The notes: a model not told the origin generated them from the letters alone. A stretch of DNA of 20,427 nt from JAYEIA01 sp964472505 (GCA_964472505.1 CAYYQW010000067.1:1-20427), one strand, 5' to 3'; shown: positions 7,377 through 16,013, counted from the stretch's first letter. A program made the numbers and translations.

Positions 7377-8351
7377 TTATTCAAAAACGTGAGTGTTTGC
7401 AGTTTCAGCGCTTTTAAGCATTTGCTCAAACTCTTCATCGGTCAGGTCGTTGTAATAAAAATCTACGGGATCCATCCATTTTCCGTTAAGCCTTACTTCG
7501 TAATGCAGGTGAGGAGCGGTAGATAAACCGGTGCTTCCTACGGTGCCTATTATATCACCGCGTTTCACTTTTTGGCCGGGGCGTACACTAATTTCGTGCA
7601 GATGCCCGTAAACGGTAACGTATCCGTATCCGTGGTCAATTCTTACATGGTTTCCGTAACCGCCGGCGCGTCCCGTTCGGAATACAACGCCATCGCCGGG
7701 TGCGTATATGGGTGTTCCGGTTGGAGCCGTTAGATCAATGCCTTGATGCATTCTGACATAACCGAGTATGGGGTGTTTTCGGGGGCCGAAAGGTGAGCCG
7801 AAACGCGTTAAGTCCTTTTGAGAGATGGGCTGTATGGCCGGAATATGAGCCGCCATTTTTTCTTTGTTTTTAACCAGGTCTATTACTTCTTGGTAAGATT
7901 CGGATTGCACCAACATGCGGCGCATATTTTTTTCTGCTTTTTTACGTGTGGCTATTATAAGATCGCCAAATTCATAATTTTTGAGTTTGTTATATTTTTC
8001 GGAACCACCAATACCGACTTGTCGTTTAGCGTTTGGAAGCGGATCTATTCCGTATATCATACGATACAGACTGTCGTCTCTTTTTTGAAGTTCATCCAGT
8101 ATGTTTTCGGTTGATTCAAGATCTCCGTATAACATTTCGTATTGAAACTTGAGATTGTTCAATCGCTCTTGTTGTGCGGATTCAACCGGCGAGTTGATGA
8201 ATGGGGAAACAAATATGAACAGAAAAATCCCTAATATAGCGGATATCAAAAAACTTGGGATTATCTTCTTGAAGAGAACTTCGCTAAATTTAAATTCAAC
8301 TTTTTCAAAACTGAGGGTTTCTCTATTGAATTTATATTTATACTTTGCCAT
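7377..8351 (-). CDS. Membrane-anchored M23 (LytM) metallopeptidase
   Basis: This 324-residue protein has a short cytoplasmic N-terminus, one transmembrane helix at about 33-50, a coiled-coil-like stretch at about 57-95, and an M23 peptidase domain at about 183-300. The zinc-binding and catalytic residues are intact: HxxxD with His202 and Asp206 (MHQGIDL), His250 in YGHLH, and HLH at 281-283 (APHLHYEV). It should face the periplasm and cut peptidoglycan crosslinks, or serve as a regulator of other cell-wall enzymes. Because the active site is complete, I favour an active endopeptidase. A promoter lies 65 bases upstream. The propeller lipoprotein gene follows after 14 bases, separated functionally by a terminator-like hairpin. 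The shared envelope location of the two products makes a joint role plausible but unproven. Confidence 0.88.
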   Translation of the reverse strand: MAKYKYKFNRETLSFEKVEFKFSEVLFKKIIPSFLISAILGIFLFIFVSPFINSPVESAQQERLNNLKFQYEMLYGDLESTENILDELQKRDDSLYRMIYGIDPLPNAKRQVGIGGSEKYNKLKNYEFGDLIIATRKKAEKNMRRMLVQSESYQEVIDLVKNKEKMAAHIPAIQPISQKDLTRFGSPFGPRKHPILGYVRMHQGIDLTAPTGTPIYAPGDGVVFRTGRAGGYGNHVRIDHGYGYVTVYGHLHEISVRPGQKVKRGDIIGTVGSTGLSTAPHLHYEVRLNGKWMDPVDFYYNDLTDEEFEQMLKSAETANTHVFE

Positions 8352-8669
8352 GATTATTAATTTGGTTTAGAAATCGCATGTTAAATTTTGACGAAATAGT
8401 CTAACTTAACTCCCACAAATCTAAAAATAAAATAATAAAAAACAAAAAAACTTGCAAAATATACTTTACAATATTGATTGTTTAATATTTTTTAACAACG
8501 AAGATGTTGATAAATGTTGCTTTCGGGCTTCCATTGTTAAAAACTTTTTTATTTACAGTCGTATTGTAATTTAAGCAAAAACTGAACCGGAATCATTGTT
8601 TTTTGATGAAATGGATGATTTTTTGTGATTCCTGTCGGATAAAATACGTTCGATTTAGCTTATAATAAA
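8352..8669. other. Spacer between M23 gene and serS
   Basis: This very AT-rich 318-base stretch contains the M23 promoter (8416-8445). It also has a 10-bp inverted repeat TTTTTAACAA / TTGTTAAAAA (8489-8498 and 8534-8543, 35-base loop) and a 7-bp one, GGAATCA / TGATTCC (8589-8595 and 8626-8632, 30-base loop), 38 bases past the serS stop. Neither looks like a strong terminator on the minus strand. I see no gene or structured RNA. Confidence 0.5.
8416..8445 (-). promoter_or_regulatory. M23 peptidase promoter (-33/-7)
   Basis: On the coding strand, a -33 TTG (plus CAA at 8443-8445) is followed 19 bases later by an exact -7 TAGATTTG (plus CAAATCTA at 8416-8423). The expected start near 8409 leaves a leader of about 58 bases before the ATG at 8351. 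Confidence 0.55.
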
Positions 8670-9941
8670 TTATCTGATGCTTTTAAAGTTAGTAAAAGCC
8701 TGAAGCGCTTTGGGAATATGGATTTCATCCTTTACATAATTATTTTCAAGCAAAGCCGCTATAATTCTTGGTAACGCCAGAGCACTTCCGTTTAAGGTAT
8801 GCGGTATTTTATTGCTTTTGTCTGCTTGGTCTTTATAGCGCATTTTTAGCCGGTTGGATTGAAAGTCTTCAAAGTTTGATATCGAACTGACTTCTAACCA
8901 ACGCTGCTGTCCGGCGGCCCATACTTCAAAATCATAAGTAAGGGCTGATGTAAAGCCTAAGTCGCCTCCGCAAAGCCGAACAATGCGGTAGGGCAGTTCT
9001 AATTTTTTGATTAATTGCTCTACCCGGCTCACCATTTCATCCAGAGCGGTATAAGAATTTTCCGGTTTTGTGATTTGAACAATTTCCACTTTGTCAAATT
9101 GATGCAGACGGTTAAGGCCTCTTACGTCTTTTCCGTAAGAACCTGCTTCGCGTCTGAAACAAGCACTGTAACCGCAGAGCTTTACCGGGAGTTCTTCTTC
9201 CGGAATGATGCTGTCGCGGTATAAATTTGTCAGCGGAACTTCTGCCGTTGGAATCATGTACAGCTTATCGTTTTTTATTTCATACATCTGGCCTTCCTTA
9301 TCGGGAAGCTGGCCGGTTCCCAGGCCGGAAGCTTCATTCACCATAAGCGGCGGAACGTATTCTGTGTAACCGCCGGCTTCGGCTTCAGTTAGAAAGAAAT
9401 TAATTAATGCGCGTTGCAATTTGGCTCCTTGTCCTTTGAAAACAGGAAAACCGGCACCGCTGATTTTGTTTCCGGCCTCAAAATCAATAATATCAAATTT
9501 TTGAGCCAGCTCCCAGTGTGGCACTGCTTCTTTGAGTTCGGGTATTTTTCCGCCTTCTCTAATGAGTTGATTGTCGGCATCGGTATTGCCGGCCGGAACC
9601 AGTTTGTTGGGAATGTTGGGTATATCCAACAGTATTTGCTGTAGCTTGCTTTCTGTTTTATTGAGCTCATCGGCAATTTCTTTCAGGCGAGCCTTTAATT
9701 TGCCGGCTTTTTGCTTTATTTCGCCGGCTTCTTGTGCTTTGCCCGATTTATAGAGCTCTCCTATAAGCTTGGCATTTTTATTGGATTCTGCCGCTGTTTG
9801 GTCGTATTGGGTTTTAAGTTTTTTGCGAGCTTCATCAGCTTCTGCAGCTTTTTTTAGAAGTTCACGAAAATCTTTGTTTCTTATTTCAAGGCGGGTGGCA
9901 GTTTCCTCAAGAGAATTTTTAAATTTTTCGATTAAGAGCAT
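8670..9941 (-). CDS. serS: Seryl-tRNA synthetase
   Basis: This 423-residue class II synthetase charges tRNA-Ser. The N-terminal tRNA-binding coiled-coil arm spans about residues 25-105 (KGxAQEAGEIKQ-type Lys/Glu-rich helices). The catalytic core has the serine-binding TAE loop at 232-234, motif 2 FRREAGSYGKDVRG at 262-275 and motif 3 NGSALALPRIIAALLEN at 384-400. Pro replaces the Gly more often seen before the motif 3 Arg, which I regard as usual in this phylum. Length is typical. The ATG at 9941 begins MLLIEKFKNS, aligned with the family N-terminus (ML.IEFLREN). The gene follows rplU-rpmA on the same strand, a conserved order, but a strong hairpin at 9997-10032 separates them. It is therefore probably expressed by readthrough or from an unrecognised weak promoter in 9942-9996. 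Confidence 0.96.
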   Translation of the reverse strand: MLLIEKFKNSLEETATRLEIRNKDFRELLKKAAEADEARKKLKTQYDQTAAESNKNAKLIGELYKSGKAQEAGEIKQKAGKLKARLKEIADELNKTESKLQQILLDIPNIPNKLVPAGNTDADNQLIREGGKIPELKEAVPHWELAQKFDIIDFEAGNKISGAGFPVFKGQGAKLQRALINFFLTEAEAGGYTEYVPPLMVNEASGLGTGQLPDKEGQMYEIKNDKLYMIPTAEVPLTNLYRDSIIPEEELPVKLCGYSACFRREAGSYGKDVRGLNRLHQFDKVEIVQITKPENSYTALDEMVSRVEQLIKKLELPYRIVRLCGGDLGFTSALTYDFEVWAAGQQRWLEVSSISNFEDFQSNRLKMRYKDQADKSNKIPHTLNGSALALPRIIAALLENNYVKDEIHIPKALQAFTNFKSIR

Positions 9942-9996
9942 AGAGTGTGAGTTGATTTTGAGTGGTTAATAGCTCAAATGATGAATATAATAATAA

Positions 9997-10032
9997 AACC
10001 CGTTCTGTCACTTTAGTGTGAGAAAACGGGTT
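9997..10032 (-). terminator. Terminator after rplU-rpmA
   Basis: AACCCGTT (9997-10004) and AACGGGTT (10025-10032) form an 8-bp stem. It extends inward through TCAC/GTGA with mismatches. On the minus strand it is followed by TTTTATTATTA, and on the plus strand by a run of T, so it could act in both directions. It lies 83 bases past the rpmA stop. Confidence 0.7.
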
Positions 10033-10115
10033 AATTTTTTTTAAAAAAACTACTGATTTACAGTTTGCGTAAAGTATATTTTAGACAAACAGTGCCTGTA
10101 GTTTTGCAAAAATAA

Positions 10116-10379
10116 TTATTCTTCGTCTGACGGTATGATTGATACGTATGATCTGTTACCGGCTTTTTTACGGTATTCAACCGTTCCGTTAGCCAATGCG
10201 AATAATGTATTGTCGTTTCCCATGCCTACGTTATCACCGGGGTGATGTACGGTTCCGCGTTGACGCACGAGTATGTTTCCGGCTTTAGCTACTTGTCCGC
10301 CAAACATTTTTACTCCGAGTCGTTTACTGATTGAGTCTCTACCGTTTCTGGTACTTCCGGCTCCTTTTTTATGTGCCAT
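10116..10379 (-). CDS. rpmA: 50S ribosomal protein bL27
   Basis: This 87-residue protein starts MAHKKGAGSTRNGRDS and continues SKRLGVKMFGGQ, the near-invariant bL27 N-terminus. That tail reaches the peptidyl-transferase centre of the large subunit. The HKKG tail immediately follows the start Met, so no N-terminal prepeptide of the Firmicutes type is present. It is cotranscribed with rplU 16 bases upstream, the standard arrangement, and followed by a terminator. Confidence 0.97.
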   Translation of the reverse strand: MAHKKGAGSTRNGRDSISKRLGVKMFGGQVAKAGNILVRQRGTVHHPGDNVGMGNDNTLFALANGTVEYRKKAGNRSYVSIIPSDEE

Positions 10380-10395
10380 GTTTATATATTTTAAA

Positions 10396-10710
10396 TTATT
10401 TTACTATAATGTCTTCAATTAAAATTTGGCTGAACTGTTGCCTGTGGCCGTTCATTTTTTGATAGCCTTTTCTTTTTTTCTTTTTAAAGACTTTTACTTT
10501 ATCTCCTTTGAGGTGCTCAAGTACTTTTGCCGATACTTTGGCGCCTTCCACAACGGGGGTTCCTACTTGTACTTCGCCTTCATTATCAATAAGAAGAACG
10601 CGGTCGAACTCAATTTGTTCGCCTTCATTTTGCTCTAAGCGGTGGACAAAAATCTTTTTCTCTTTTTCAATCTTAAATTGTTGTCCTGCGATTTCTACAA
10701 TTGCGTACAT
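10396..10710 (-). CDS. rplU: 50S ribosomal protein bL21
   Basis: This 104-residue large-subunit protein begins MYAIVEIAGQQFKIEKEKKI and has the conserved C-terminal part FKKKKRKGYQKMNGHRQ, which binds 23S rRNA. Length is normal. It is the first gene of the rplU-rpmA operon. Its promoter lies 75 bases upstream, leaving a leader of roughly 68 bases. That leader could fold a small hairpin (CAG/CUG extended by AGAG/CUCU around a bulge). Autoregulatory L21 leaders are known in Firmicutes, but I cannot match this one to that family. Confidence 0.97.
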   Translation of the reverse strand: MYAIVEIAGQQFKIEKEKKIFVHRLEQNEGEQIEFDRVLLIDNEGEVQVGTPVVEGAKVSAKVLEHLKGDKVKVFKKKKRKGYQKMNGHRQQFSQILIEDIIVK

Positions 10711-10784
10711 TTTTTCTGCATTTTGGTTTGAGAGGCGGCAGGCATTCTGCTCTTTTTAGCCTTCGAAACGTATTTTTAGGCTTG

Positions 10785-10815
10785 CAAAAATAGGAAAATA
10801 AAAATAACTGAACAA
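10785..10815 (-). promoter_or_regulatory. rplU-rpmA promoter (-33/-7)
   Basis: An exact -7 element TATTTTTG (plus CAAAAATA, 10785-10792) and a -33 TTG (plus CAA at 10813-10815) are 20 bases apart on the minus strand. They fit the phylum's housekeeping promoter and drive rplU. Confidence 0.6.
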
Positions 10816-10894
10816 AAACTTTTTATTTATTCTTTTAGTTTTATTTAGGTGCTTGTGCAAGACTCTGGTTTTTAGTGATTTATGTCGGATTGCT

Positions 10895-12130
10895 TTATTT
10901 TCTTTGTTTAGGCAAACTGAAACTTACACTTGTGCCTTTTCCTTTTTTACTGTTTATGAATATGGTACCTTGGTGCATATCAATAAATTCTTTACATAAA
11001 ATAAGGCCTAAGCCGTTGCCGGCGGCTCCTTCTTTTACCGAGTGCTCAATGCTGAAAAGGTTTCGCGCAGTTTCGGTGTCAATCCCTATACCTTCATCTT
11101 TTATTGTGAAAATTGTTTCGTTAGTTTTTTCTTCTGCCGTAATTTCAATTTTCCCGTAAGGTTTTGAAAACTTAACGGCATTGGAAAGCAGATTGCGGAA
11201 AACGGTTTTTAGCATGGCTTCATCTGCGCGAACTTTAAGATCTGCGCTTACTTTATTAACAGTATCTATGTTTTTTTCGCTGACAGAAGCTTTAAAAAGG
11301 CTGATTGTGTTGTTTATCAGTGGTTTAGCTTTAAATGATTTAGCTTCAAATTTAATTTGTCCTTTTTGTGATTGTGCCCATTCTAACAAATTTTCAAGCA
11401 GCTCCATGGTTTTTTCGGCTGATTCGGTAACAATTTCACAGAATTCCGCCGCTTCTTCATAGTTTTCTTTTCTAATATTGTCAGCAGCTAATCGGCTGTA
11501 TCCTACAATGGCTGTAAAGGGGTTCTTAATATCGTGAGCTATTATTGAGAAAAATTTATCTTTTGTGGCATTTAAAACCCTTAGTTTCTTTTCTTTATTT
11601 TGTAAAGCCGCTTCGGCTTTTTTCTTTTCCGTAATATCGCGGGAGATACCAAATGTACCGATGATTTCACCTTCTGCATTTCGCAGGGGCAGTTTGGTAG
11701 TGGAAGCCCAACTTTGTTTTCCGTTTTGTTGAATTTCTTTTTCTTCAATATTTGCAAGAATTTCACCTGTCTTTATGATGAATTGTTCATCGTTAAAAGC
11801 TTTTTGGGCATGCGCTTTGGTGAAAATATCGAAATCCGTTTTGCCTAAAGCCTCTTTTTGCTTTTTAAAACCATGCTTATGTGCAAAACTCTTGCTTACT
11901 TTTATAAATCGACTTTTAGTGTCTTTGAAATAAATGCTGTCCGGGATATTATCCATTAATTGGTTCAGGAATTCACGTTCAAAAACTAATTCCTTGCTTT
12001 CTTCCAATTGAATTTCTGATTTGTCTTCGGCTGAAAGTTGAGCTATTTTTTCTTCAAGAATTTTGATTTCTCGTTTTTTGCTTCGTATTTTTTCTTGAAG
12101 TTCTGTTTTTGTATATTTGTTATCGTGCAT
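10895..12130 (-). CDS. Soluble PAS-domain sensor histidine kinase
   Basis: This 411-residue kinase has an N-terminal coiled coil at about 7-50, a PAS domain at about 54-167 (DNIPDSIYFKDTKSRF and FGISRDITEKK at its two ends), and a HisKA dimerisation domain with phospho-acceptor His199 in FFSIIAHDIKNPF. The ATP-binding domain has N box NLLSNAVKFS at 313-322, G1 DEGIGID at 345-351 and G2 GNGLGL at 371-376. No signal peptide or transmembrane helix is visible, so it is probably cytosolic, sensing an internal ligand or redox state through PAS. No response-regulator gene lies nearby, making it an orphan kinase whose partner is unknown. All key catalytic residues are present. It follows uvrA by 202 bases on the same strand, with no clear promoter or terminator in the gap. 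Confidence 0.88.
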   Translation of the reverse strand: MHDNKYTKTELQEKIRSKKREIKILEEKIAQLSAEDKSEIQLEESKELVFEREFLNQLMDNIPDSIYFKDTKSRFIKVSKSFAHKHGFKKQKEALGKTDFDIFTKAHAQKAFNDEQFIIKTGEILANIEEKEIQQNGKQSWASTTKLPLRNAEGEIIGTFGISRDITEKKKAEAALQNKEKKLRVLNATKDKFFSIIAHDIKNPFTAIVGYSRLAADNIRKENYEEAAEFCEIVTESAEKTMELLENLLEWAQSQKGQIKFEAKSFKAKPLINNTISLFKASVSEKNIDTVNKVSADLKVRADEAMLKTVFRNLLSNAVKFSKPYGKIEITAEEKTNETIFTIKDEGIGIDTETARNLFSIEHSVKEGAAGNGLGLILCKEFIDMHQGTIFINSKKGKGTSVSFSLPKQRK

Positions 12131-12332
12131 GGCAAAGCTTATTGTTGGTTAAACCGAAGACGGCTTTTGGTCGTTTTACTAACCGGTTTTATTATTTGTC
12201 AGCAAAATACGACGAGTAAAAGAAACATTAGTCCCACACATTTTATATTTTTTATACTCAGTTTCAAAGATAATTGAATTTCCGAAGCTCTTTATCAAAC
12301 TTTTTATATTTAAAAACATAGTTTCTTTACAG

Positions 12333-15155
12333 TTATAGCTTTTCTTTGAGGAATTGGCCGGTATGAGATTCTTTTACTTTAATAATATCTTCGGGGCTTC
12401 CGCTAAAAACGAGTTTCCCTCCTTTGTCTCCGCCTTCGGGACCTAAATCAATGATGTGGTCGGCTGTTTTTATGAGTTCCGGATTATGTTCAATGATAAG
12501 CACACTGTTACCGCGTTCTATAAGCGCATTCAATGCTTTCAGCAATCGGTTTATGTCGTGCAGATGAAGGCCTGTGGTGGGTTCGTCAAAAATAAACAGT
12601 ATTTTGCGGCCGTGGTGTTCTTTTTTTAGAAATGACGCTAATTTAATTCGTTGGCTTTCTCCGCCGCTGAGCGTATTCGACGACTGCCCCAGTTTTAGGT
12701 ATGAAAGGCCAACGTCGGTGAGTGGCTGCATCTGTTCGGCAATTTTTTTTGTGGTTTTATATTTGGAAAAGAACATTTGGGCATCTTCTACGGTCATGTC
12801 CAAAATGTCGTAAATGTTTTTGTCTTGAAATTTGACGTCCAGCACCTCTTCTTTAAAGCGTTTACCTTTGCATTCTTCACAGATGAGTTTTACATCGGCC
12901 ATGAATTGCATTTCCACAGTTATTTCCCCTTCACCTTTGCAAGCTTCGCATCTTCCGCCTTCCACATTAAAAGAAAAATCGCCGGGTTTTAATCCGTTAA
13001 TTTTGGCGGCCTGTTGGTCGGCATATAATTTTCGGATATCGTCATAAATTTTTAAGTAGGTAGCCGGATTGGAACGCGAAGATTTGCCGATTGGGTTTTG
13101 GCTAACGAATACGGCTTGCTCTATGGTGTCAATATCGCCGGCAATTTCGGAGAAATTTCCGCCTTTTTGTCGGATACCGTCGAAGTGTTTTTCCAAAGCC
13201 GGAAAAAGGATATCTCTTACCAGTGTAGATTTCCCCGAACCGCTTACGCCGGTGATCACCGATAAAACGCCGAGCGGGAAATCCACGTCAATGCCTTTTA
13301 AATTGTGCTTTACGGCTCCTTTCAGTGAAATGAAACCGCCGGGTTTTCTCCTTGTTTTGGGAAGCGGTACCTGCATTTCTCCGTTTATATATTTTACGGT
13401 TACGGAATTTTTGCCGGTCGGTTCCATTTTTTTTGTTTTCGGGTTGTATCGCCCTTTATAAACCAGTTCGCCGCCGTTGCTGCCGGCTTTTGGGCCAATG
13501 TCTATAATAAGGTCGGCTGCTTTAATTATATCTTCATCATGTTCGGTAACTACAACGGTATTTCCGATGTCGCGCAAATTTTTTATAACCTTAATCAGCA
13601 GGTGATTATCGCGCGGATGCAGGCCTACGCTGGGCTCATCCAAAATATATAATGAGCCTACTAAGCTGCTGCCGAGTGCCCCGGCTATGTTTATACGTTG
13701 TGATTCTCCGCCCGACAGGCTTGATGACAGCCGATTGAGTGTCAGATAACCCAAGCCGGTATCGCACAGATGCTGCAATCGGTTTTGAATTTCGGTTAAT
13801 ATACGCAGCGAAATATTTTTTTTGTGCTCATCTAATTCAAGCGTATCAAAAAATACTTTTAAGTTACTGATTGGTACTTCAACTAAATCGGTAATGGATT
13901 TTCCGGCAATTTTTACGTATTGAGCTTCTTTTTTCAACCGTTTTCCCTTGCAACTGTGGCAAACGGTTTTTCCGCGATAGCGTGAGAGCATGACTCGGAA
14001 TTGTATTTTTCGGCTTTTGCCTTTTATCATGTCAAAAAAGGCATAAAGCCCGTCGAAATGTCGGTTGCCTTCCCATAAGTCCGTTTTATTTTTTTCGGAT
14101 AACTTGAAATAGGGTTTATGAATTGGAAAATCGAATTTGTGAGCTTTATTTATAAATTGTTCACGGTACCAACTCATTTTTTCGCCGCGCCAAGGGGCAA
14201 CGGCTTCTTGGTATATTGAAAGATTTTTATCGGGAATCACCAAGTCTTCGTCAATTCCCATGGTTTTTCCGAAACCTTCGCAAGTGGGGCAGGCGCCCAC
14301 CGGATTATTAAAATCAAAGGTATGCATGGTAGGTGTTTCAAAGTCAATGCCGTCTGCACTGAATTTGTCCGAAAATTCTTTAAGATAATCGCCTGTTTTA
14401 TCTAAGACCCGAATGCGGCAAATGCCTTTGCCTTCGTAGAAAGCCGTTTGAGCCGAGTCGGCAATGCGGCTGAGAGCATCTTTAGTTTTGGCGCTTTTTA
14501 CGCGATCAATTACAATGTTTGCTTTCTTGGGTTTGTCAAAATCATCTGTGGCAAGCAGGTCATCAATTTTATGAGTAATTTCGTCAAACTCAACCCGAGA
14601 AAAGCCTTGTTTTTTTAATACATGTAATTGCTCACGGCAAGTACGCTTCGATTCTACGTGCAAAGGCGACATAATCAGCGCTTTGGTTCCTTCCGGCAGG
14701 GACGCTAAAAAGTTAGTAACATCGGTAACTGTATGGCGTGTTACTTTTTTTCCGGAAACGGGCGAGTAAGTATCTCCGGCTCTTGCGTAAAGCAGTTTAA
14801 GATAATCGTAAACGTCTGTAGAAGTGCCTACGGTAGAGCGCGGGTTGCTTGTGTTTACTTTTTGCTCTACGGCAATGGCGGGCGGAATTCCCATGATGTA
14901 ATCAGCATCCGGTTTTTCCAAGCGGCCCATAAACTGCCGCGCATAGGATGATAAGCTTTCCACGTAACGCCTTTGGCCCTCGGCATAAAGTGTATCAAAA
15001 GCCAGGGATGTTTTTCCCGAACCGGAAAGTCCGGTAATAACGGTAAATTTTCCTCTCGGAATGCTTAGGTTTATGTTCTTGAGATTATTTTCGCGTGCCC
15101 CTTTTATTTCAATATTTCCTTCCGGGGTTTTTGGGGTTTCGTCAAACTGGGTCAT
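12333..15155 (-). CDS. uvrA: Excinuclease ABC subunit A
   Basis: This 940-residue DNA-damage sensor of nucleotide excision repair works as a dimer with UvrB. It has two ABC ATPase halves: Walker A GLSGSGKT at 42-49 and GVSGSGKS at 636-643, signatures SGGESQR near 481 and 830, and Walker B YILDEP and FIFDEP near 503 and 855. The zinc site of the C-terminal half is intact (Cys736, Cys739, Cys759, Cys762). The CPTC (289-292) and CHSC (399-402) pairs, which are related by sequence, suggest a second intact site. The most N-terminal site is missing: the usual CPxCG positions read SPVSG (131-135) and FSADG (265-269). I believe this is common in Bacteroidota UvrA. Length is close to the 940-residue norm. 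The gene is divergent from the ECF sigma gene across a 243-base spacer. The best promoter candidate is a one-mismatch -7 (plus CAAATATT near 15213). Confidence 0.96.
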   Translation of the reverse strand: MTQFDETPKTPEGNIEIKGARENNLKNINLSIPRGKFTVITGLSGSGKTSLAFDTLYAEGQRRYVESLSSYARQFMGRLEKPDADYIMGIPPAIAVEQKVNTSNPRSTVGTSTDVYDYLKLLYARAGDTYSPVSGKKVTRHTVTDVTNFLASLPEGTKALIMSPLHVESKRTCREQLHVLKKQGFSRVEFDEITHKIDDLLATDDFDKPKKANIVIDRVKSAKTKDALSRIADSAQTAFYEGKGICRIRVLDKTGDYLKEFSDKFSADGIDFETPTMHTFDFNNPVGACPTCEGFGKTMGIDEDLVIPDKNLSIYQEAVAPWRGEKMSWYREQFINKAHKFDFPIHKPYFKLSEKNKTDLWEGNRHFDGLYAFFDMIKGKSRKIQFRVMLSRYRGKTVCHSCKGKRLKKEAQYVKIAGKSITDLVEVPISNLKVFFDTLELDEHKKNISLRILTEIQNRLQHLCDTGLGYLTLNRLSSSLSGGESQRINIAGALGSSLVGSLYILDEPSVGLHPRDNHLLIKVIKNLRDIGNTVVVTEHDEDIIKAADLIIDIGPKAGSNGGELVYKGRYNPKTKKMEPTGKNSVTVKYINGEMQVPLPKTRRKPGGFISLKGAVKHNLKGIDVDFPLGVLSVITGVSGSGKSTLVRDILFPALEKHFDGIRQKGGNFSEIAGDIDTIEQAVFVSQNPIGKSSRSNPATYLKIYDDIRKLYADQQAAKINGLKPGDFSFNVEGGRCEACKGEGEITVEMQFMADVKLICEECKGKRFKEEVLDVKFQDKNIYDILDMTVEDAQMFFSKYKTTKKIAEQMQPLTDVGLSYLKLGQSSNTLSGGESQRIKLASFLKKEHHGRKILFIFDEPTTGLHLHDINRLLKALNALIERGNSVLIIEHNPELIKTADHIIDLGPEGGDKGGKLVFSGSPEDIIKVKESHTGQFLKEKL

Positions 15156-15386
15156 TATGCTTGAAACAATTTTTAACTATTATCGTAGAATATTATGTGT
15201 TGCGTTTTCGGCACAAATATTGTATAAATTTCGGTAAAGTTATAAATATTATATTTCATTCGTCAAAATTGATTTTTTTTTTCAAAGAACAATAAGATAT
15301 TTGCATTAACAAAGTTTAACAAATTGTATTAATAAAAATTAAAAAAACGCCTATCGAAACACTTATACTTTTTCGTAATAACTGAA

Positions 15387-15394
15387 AAAGGAGG
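15387..15394 (+). promoter_or_regulatory. Strong Shine-Dalgarno sequence of the ECF sigma gene
   Basis: AAAGGAGG ends four bases before the ATG at 15399. It is the only strong ribosome binding site I noticed at a gene start in the window, and it decides the start in favour of 15399 over the in-frame ATG at 15414. Confidence 0.75.
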
Positions 15395-15398
15395 AAAA

Positions 15399-15992
15399 AT
15401 GAAATCTCAAGCAATGAAAGACCGTGAATTGGTCAGGCAATTTATCGCCGGTAATCCGGCGGCATTCGAAAGGCTGTTTAATCGTCATAAAGACAGAATC
15501 TATACCTACATCTTTTATATCGTTAAGAACGAAGCTTTGGCCGACGATATTTTCCAAGATACATTTATTAAAGTAATAAATTCTCTTAAGCGAGGAAAAT
15601 ATAACGAGCAAGGTGTTTTTGTATCGTGGGTAACCCGTATAGCTCACAACTTAACGATTGATTATTTCAGGAAAGAGAAAAAAATGCCGGCTTATTCCAA
15701 CGATGCCAATGAGGATTATGATATTTTTAATTCCGAAGAATTTTCGGATGAGAATATCGAAGATGAAATGGTGAAAACACATATTTCATCGGAAGTTAAA
15801 AAACTTATCCAGGAGCTTCCGGAAGAACAGCGCGAGGTTGTACTTTTGCGCCACTACGGCGAGCTGAGTTTTAAAGAGATAGCCGAAAAAACCGGCGTCA
15901 GCATCAACACTGCTTTGGGCAGAATGCGTTATGCGCTGATTAATATCCGTAAACTTATGGAAGAGAAAGAGCTAAATCTGACTTATTATTAG
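15399..15992 (+). CDS. ECF-type RNA polymerase sigma factor
   Basis: This 197-residue sigma-70 family protein has region 2 at about 8-95 (FERLFNRHKDRIYTYI, ALADDIFQDTFIKVI, WVTRIAHNLTIDYFRKEKK) and region 4 at about 130-188, with a helix-turn-helix LSFKEIAEKTGVSINTALGR at 156-175. The linker between them is acidic (about 100-126). It should direct RNA polymerase to a stress or envelope regulon. No anti-sigma gene is adjacent, unlike the FecI/FecR pairs. It is divergent from uvrA and convergent with a porW/sprE homologue. In Porphyromonas gingivalis the ECF factor SigP, acting with PorX/PorY, controls type IX secretion genes, so orthology to SigP is possible, but I cannot establish it from sequence alone. 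An imperfect -7 GATATTTG lies at 15296-15303. Transcription ends at the hairpin 16014-16048. Confidence 0.9.
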   Translation: MKSQAMKDRELVRQFIAGNPAAFERLFNRHKDRIYTYIFYIVKNEALADDIFQDTFIKVINSLKRGKYNEQGVFVSWVTRIAHNLTIDYFRKEKKMPAYSNDANEDYDIFNSEEFSDENIEDEMVKTHISSEVKKLIQELPEEQREVVLLRHYGELSFKEIAEKTGVSINTALGRMRYALINIRKLMEEKELNLTYY

Positions 15993-16013
15993 TAAATTTA
16001 GTTCAGATAATTT

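Noticed and set aside
8589..8632. Inverted repeat GGAATCA/TGATTCC as the serS terminator
   Set aside because: A 7-bp stem with a 30-base loop and no U tract directly after it on the minus strand is too weak.
10107..10114. Exact -7-like CAAAAATA (minus strand TATTTTTG) just after rpmA as the serS promoter
   Set aside because: Transcripts from it would meet the strong terminator at 9997-10032 before serS, and no -33 TTG is present; it is probably chance in AT-rich sequence.
12131..12332. AAACCG/CGGTTT inverted repeat between uvrA and the kinase gene as a terminator
   Set aside because: The stem has only 6 bp, with a long loop and no U tract; no termination signal can be supported there.
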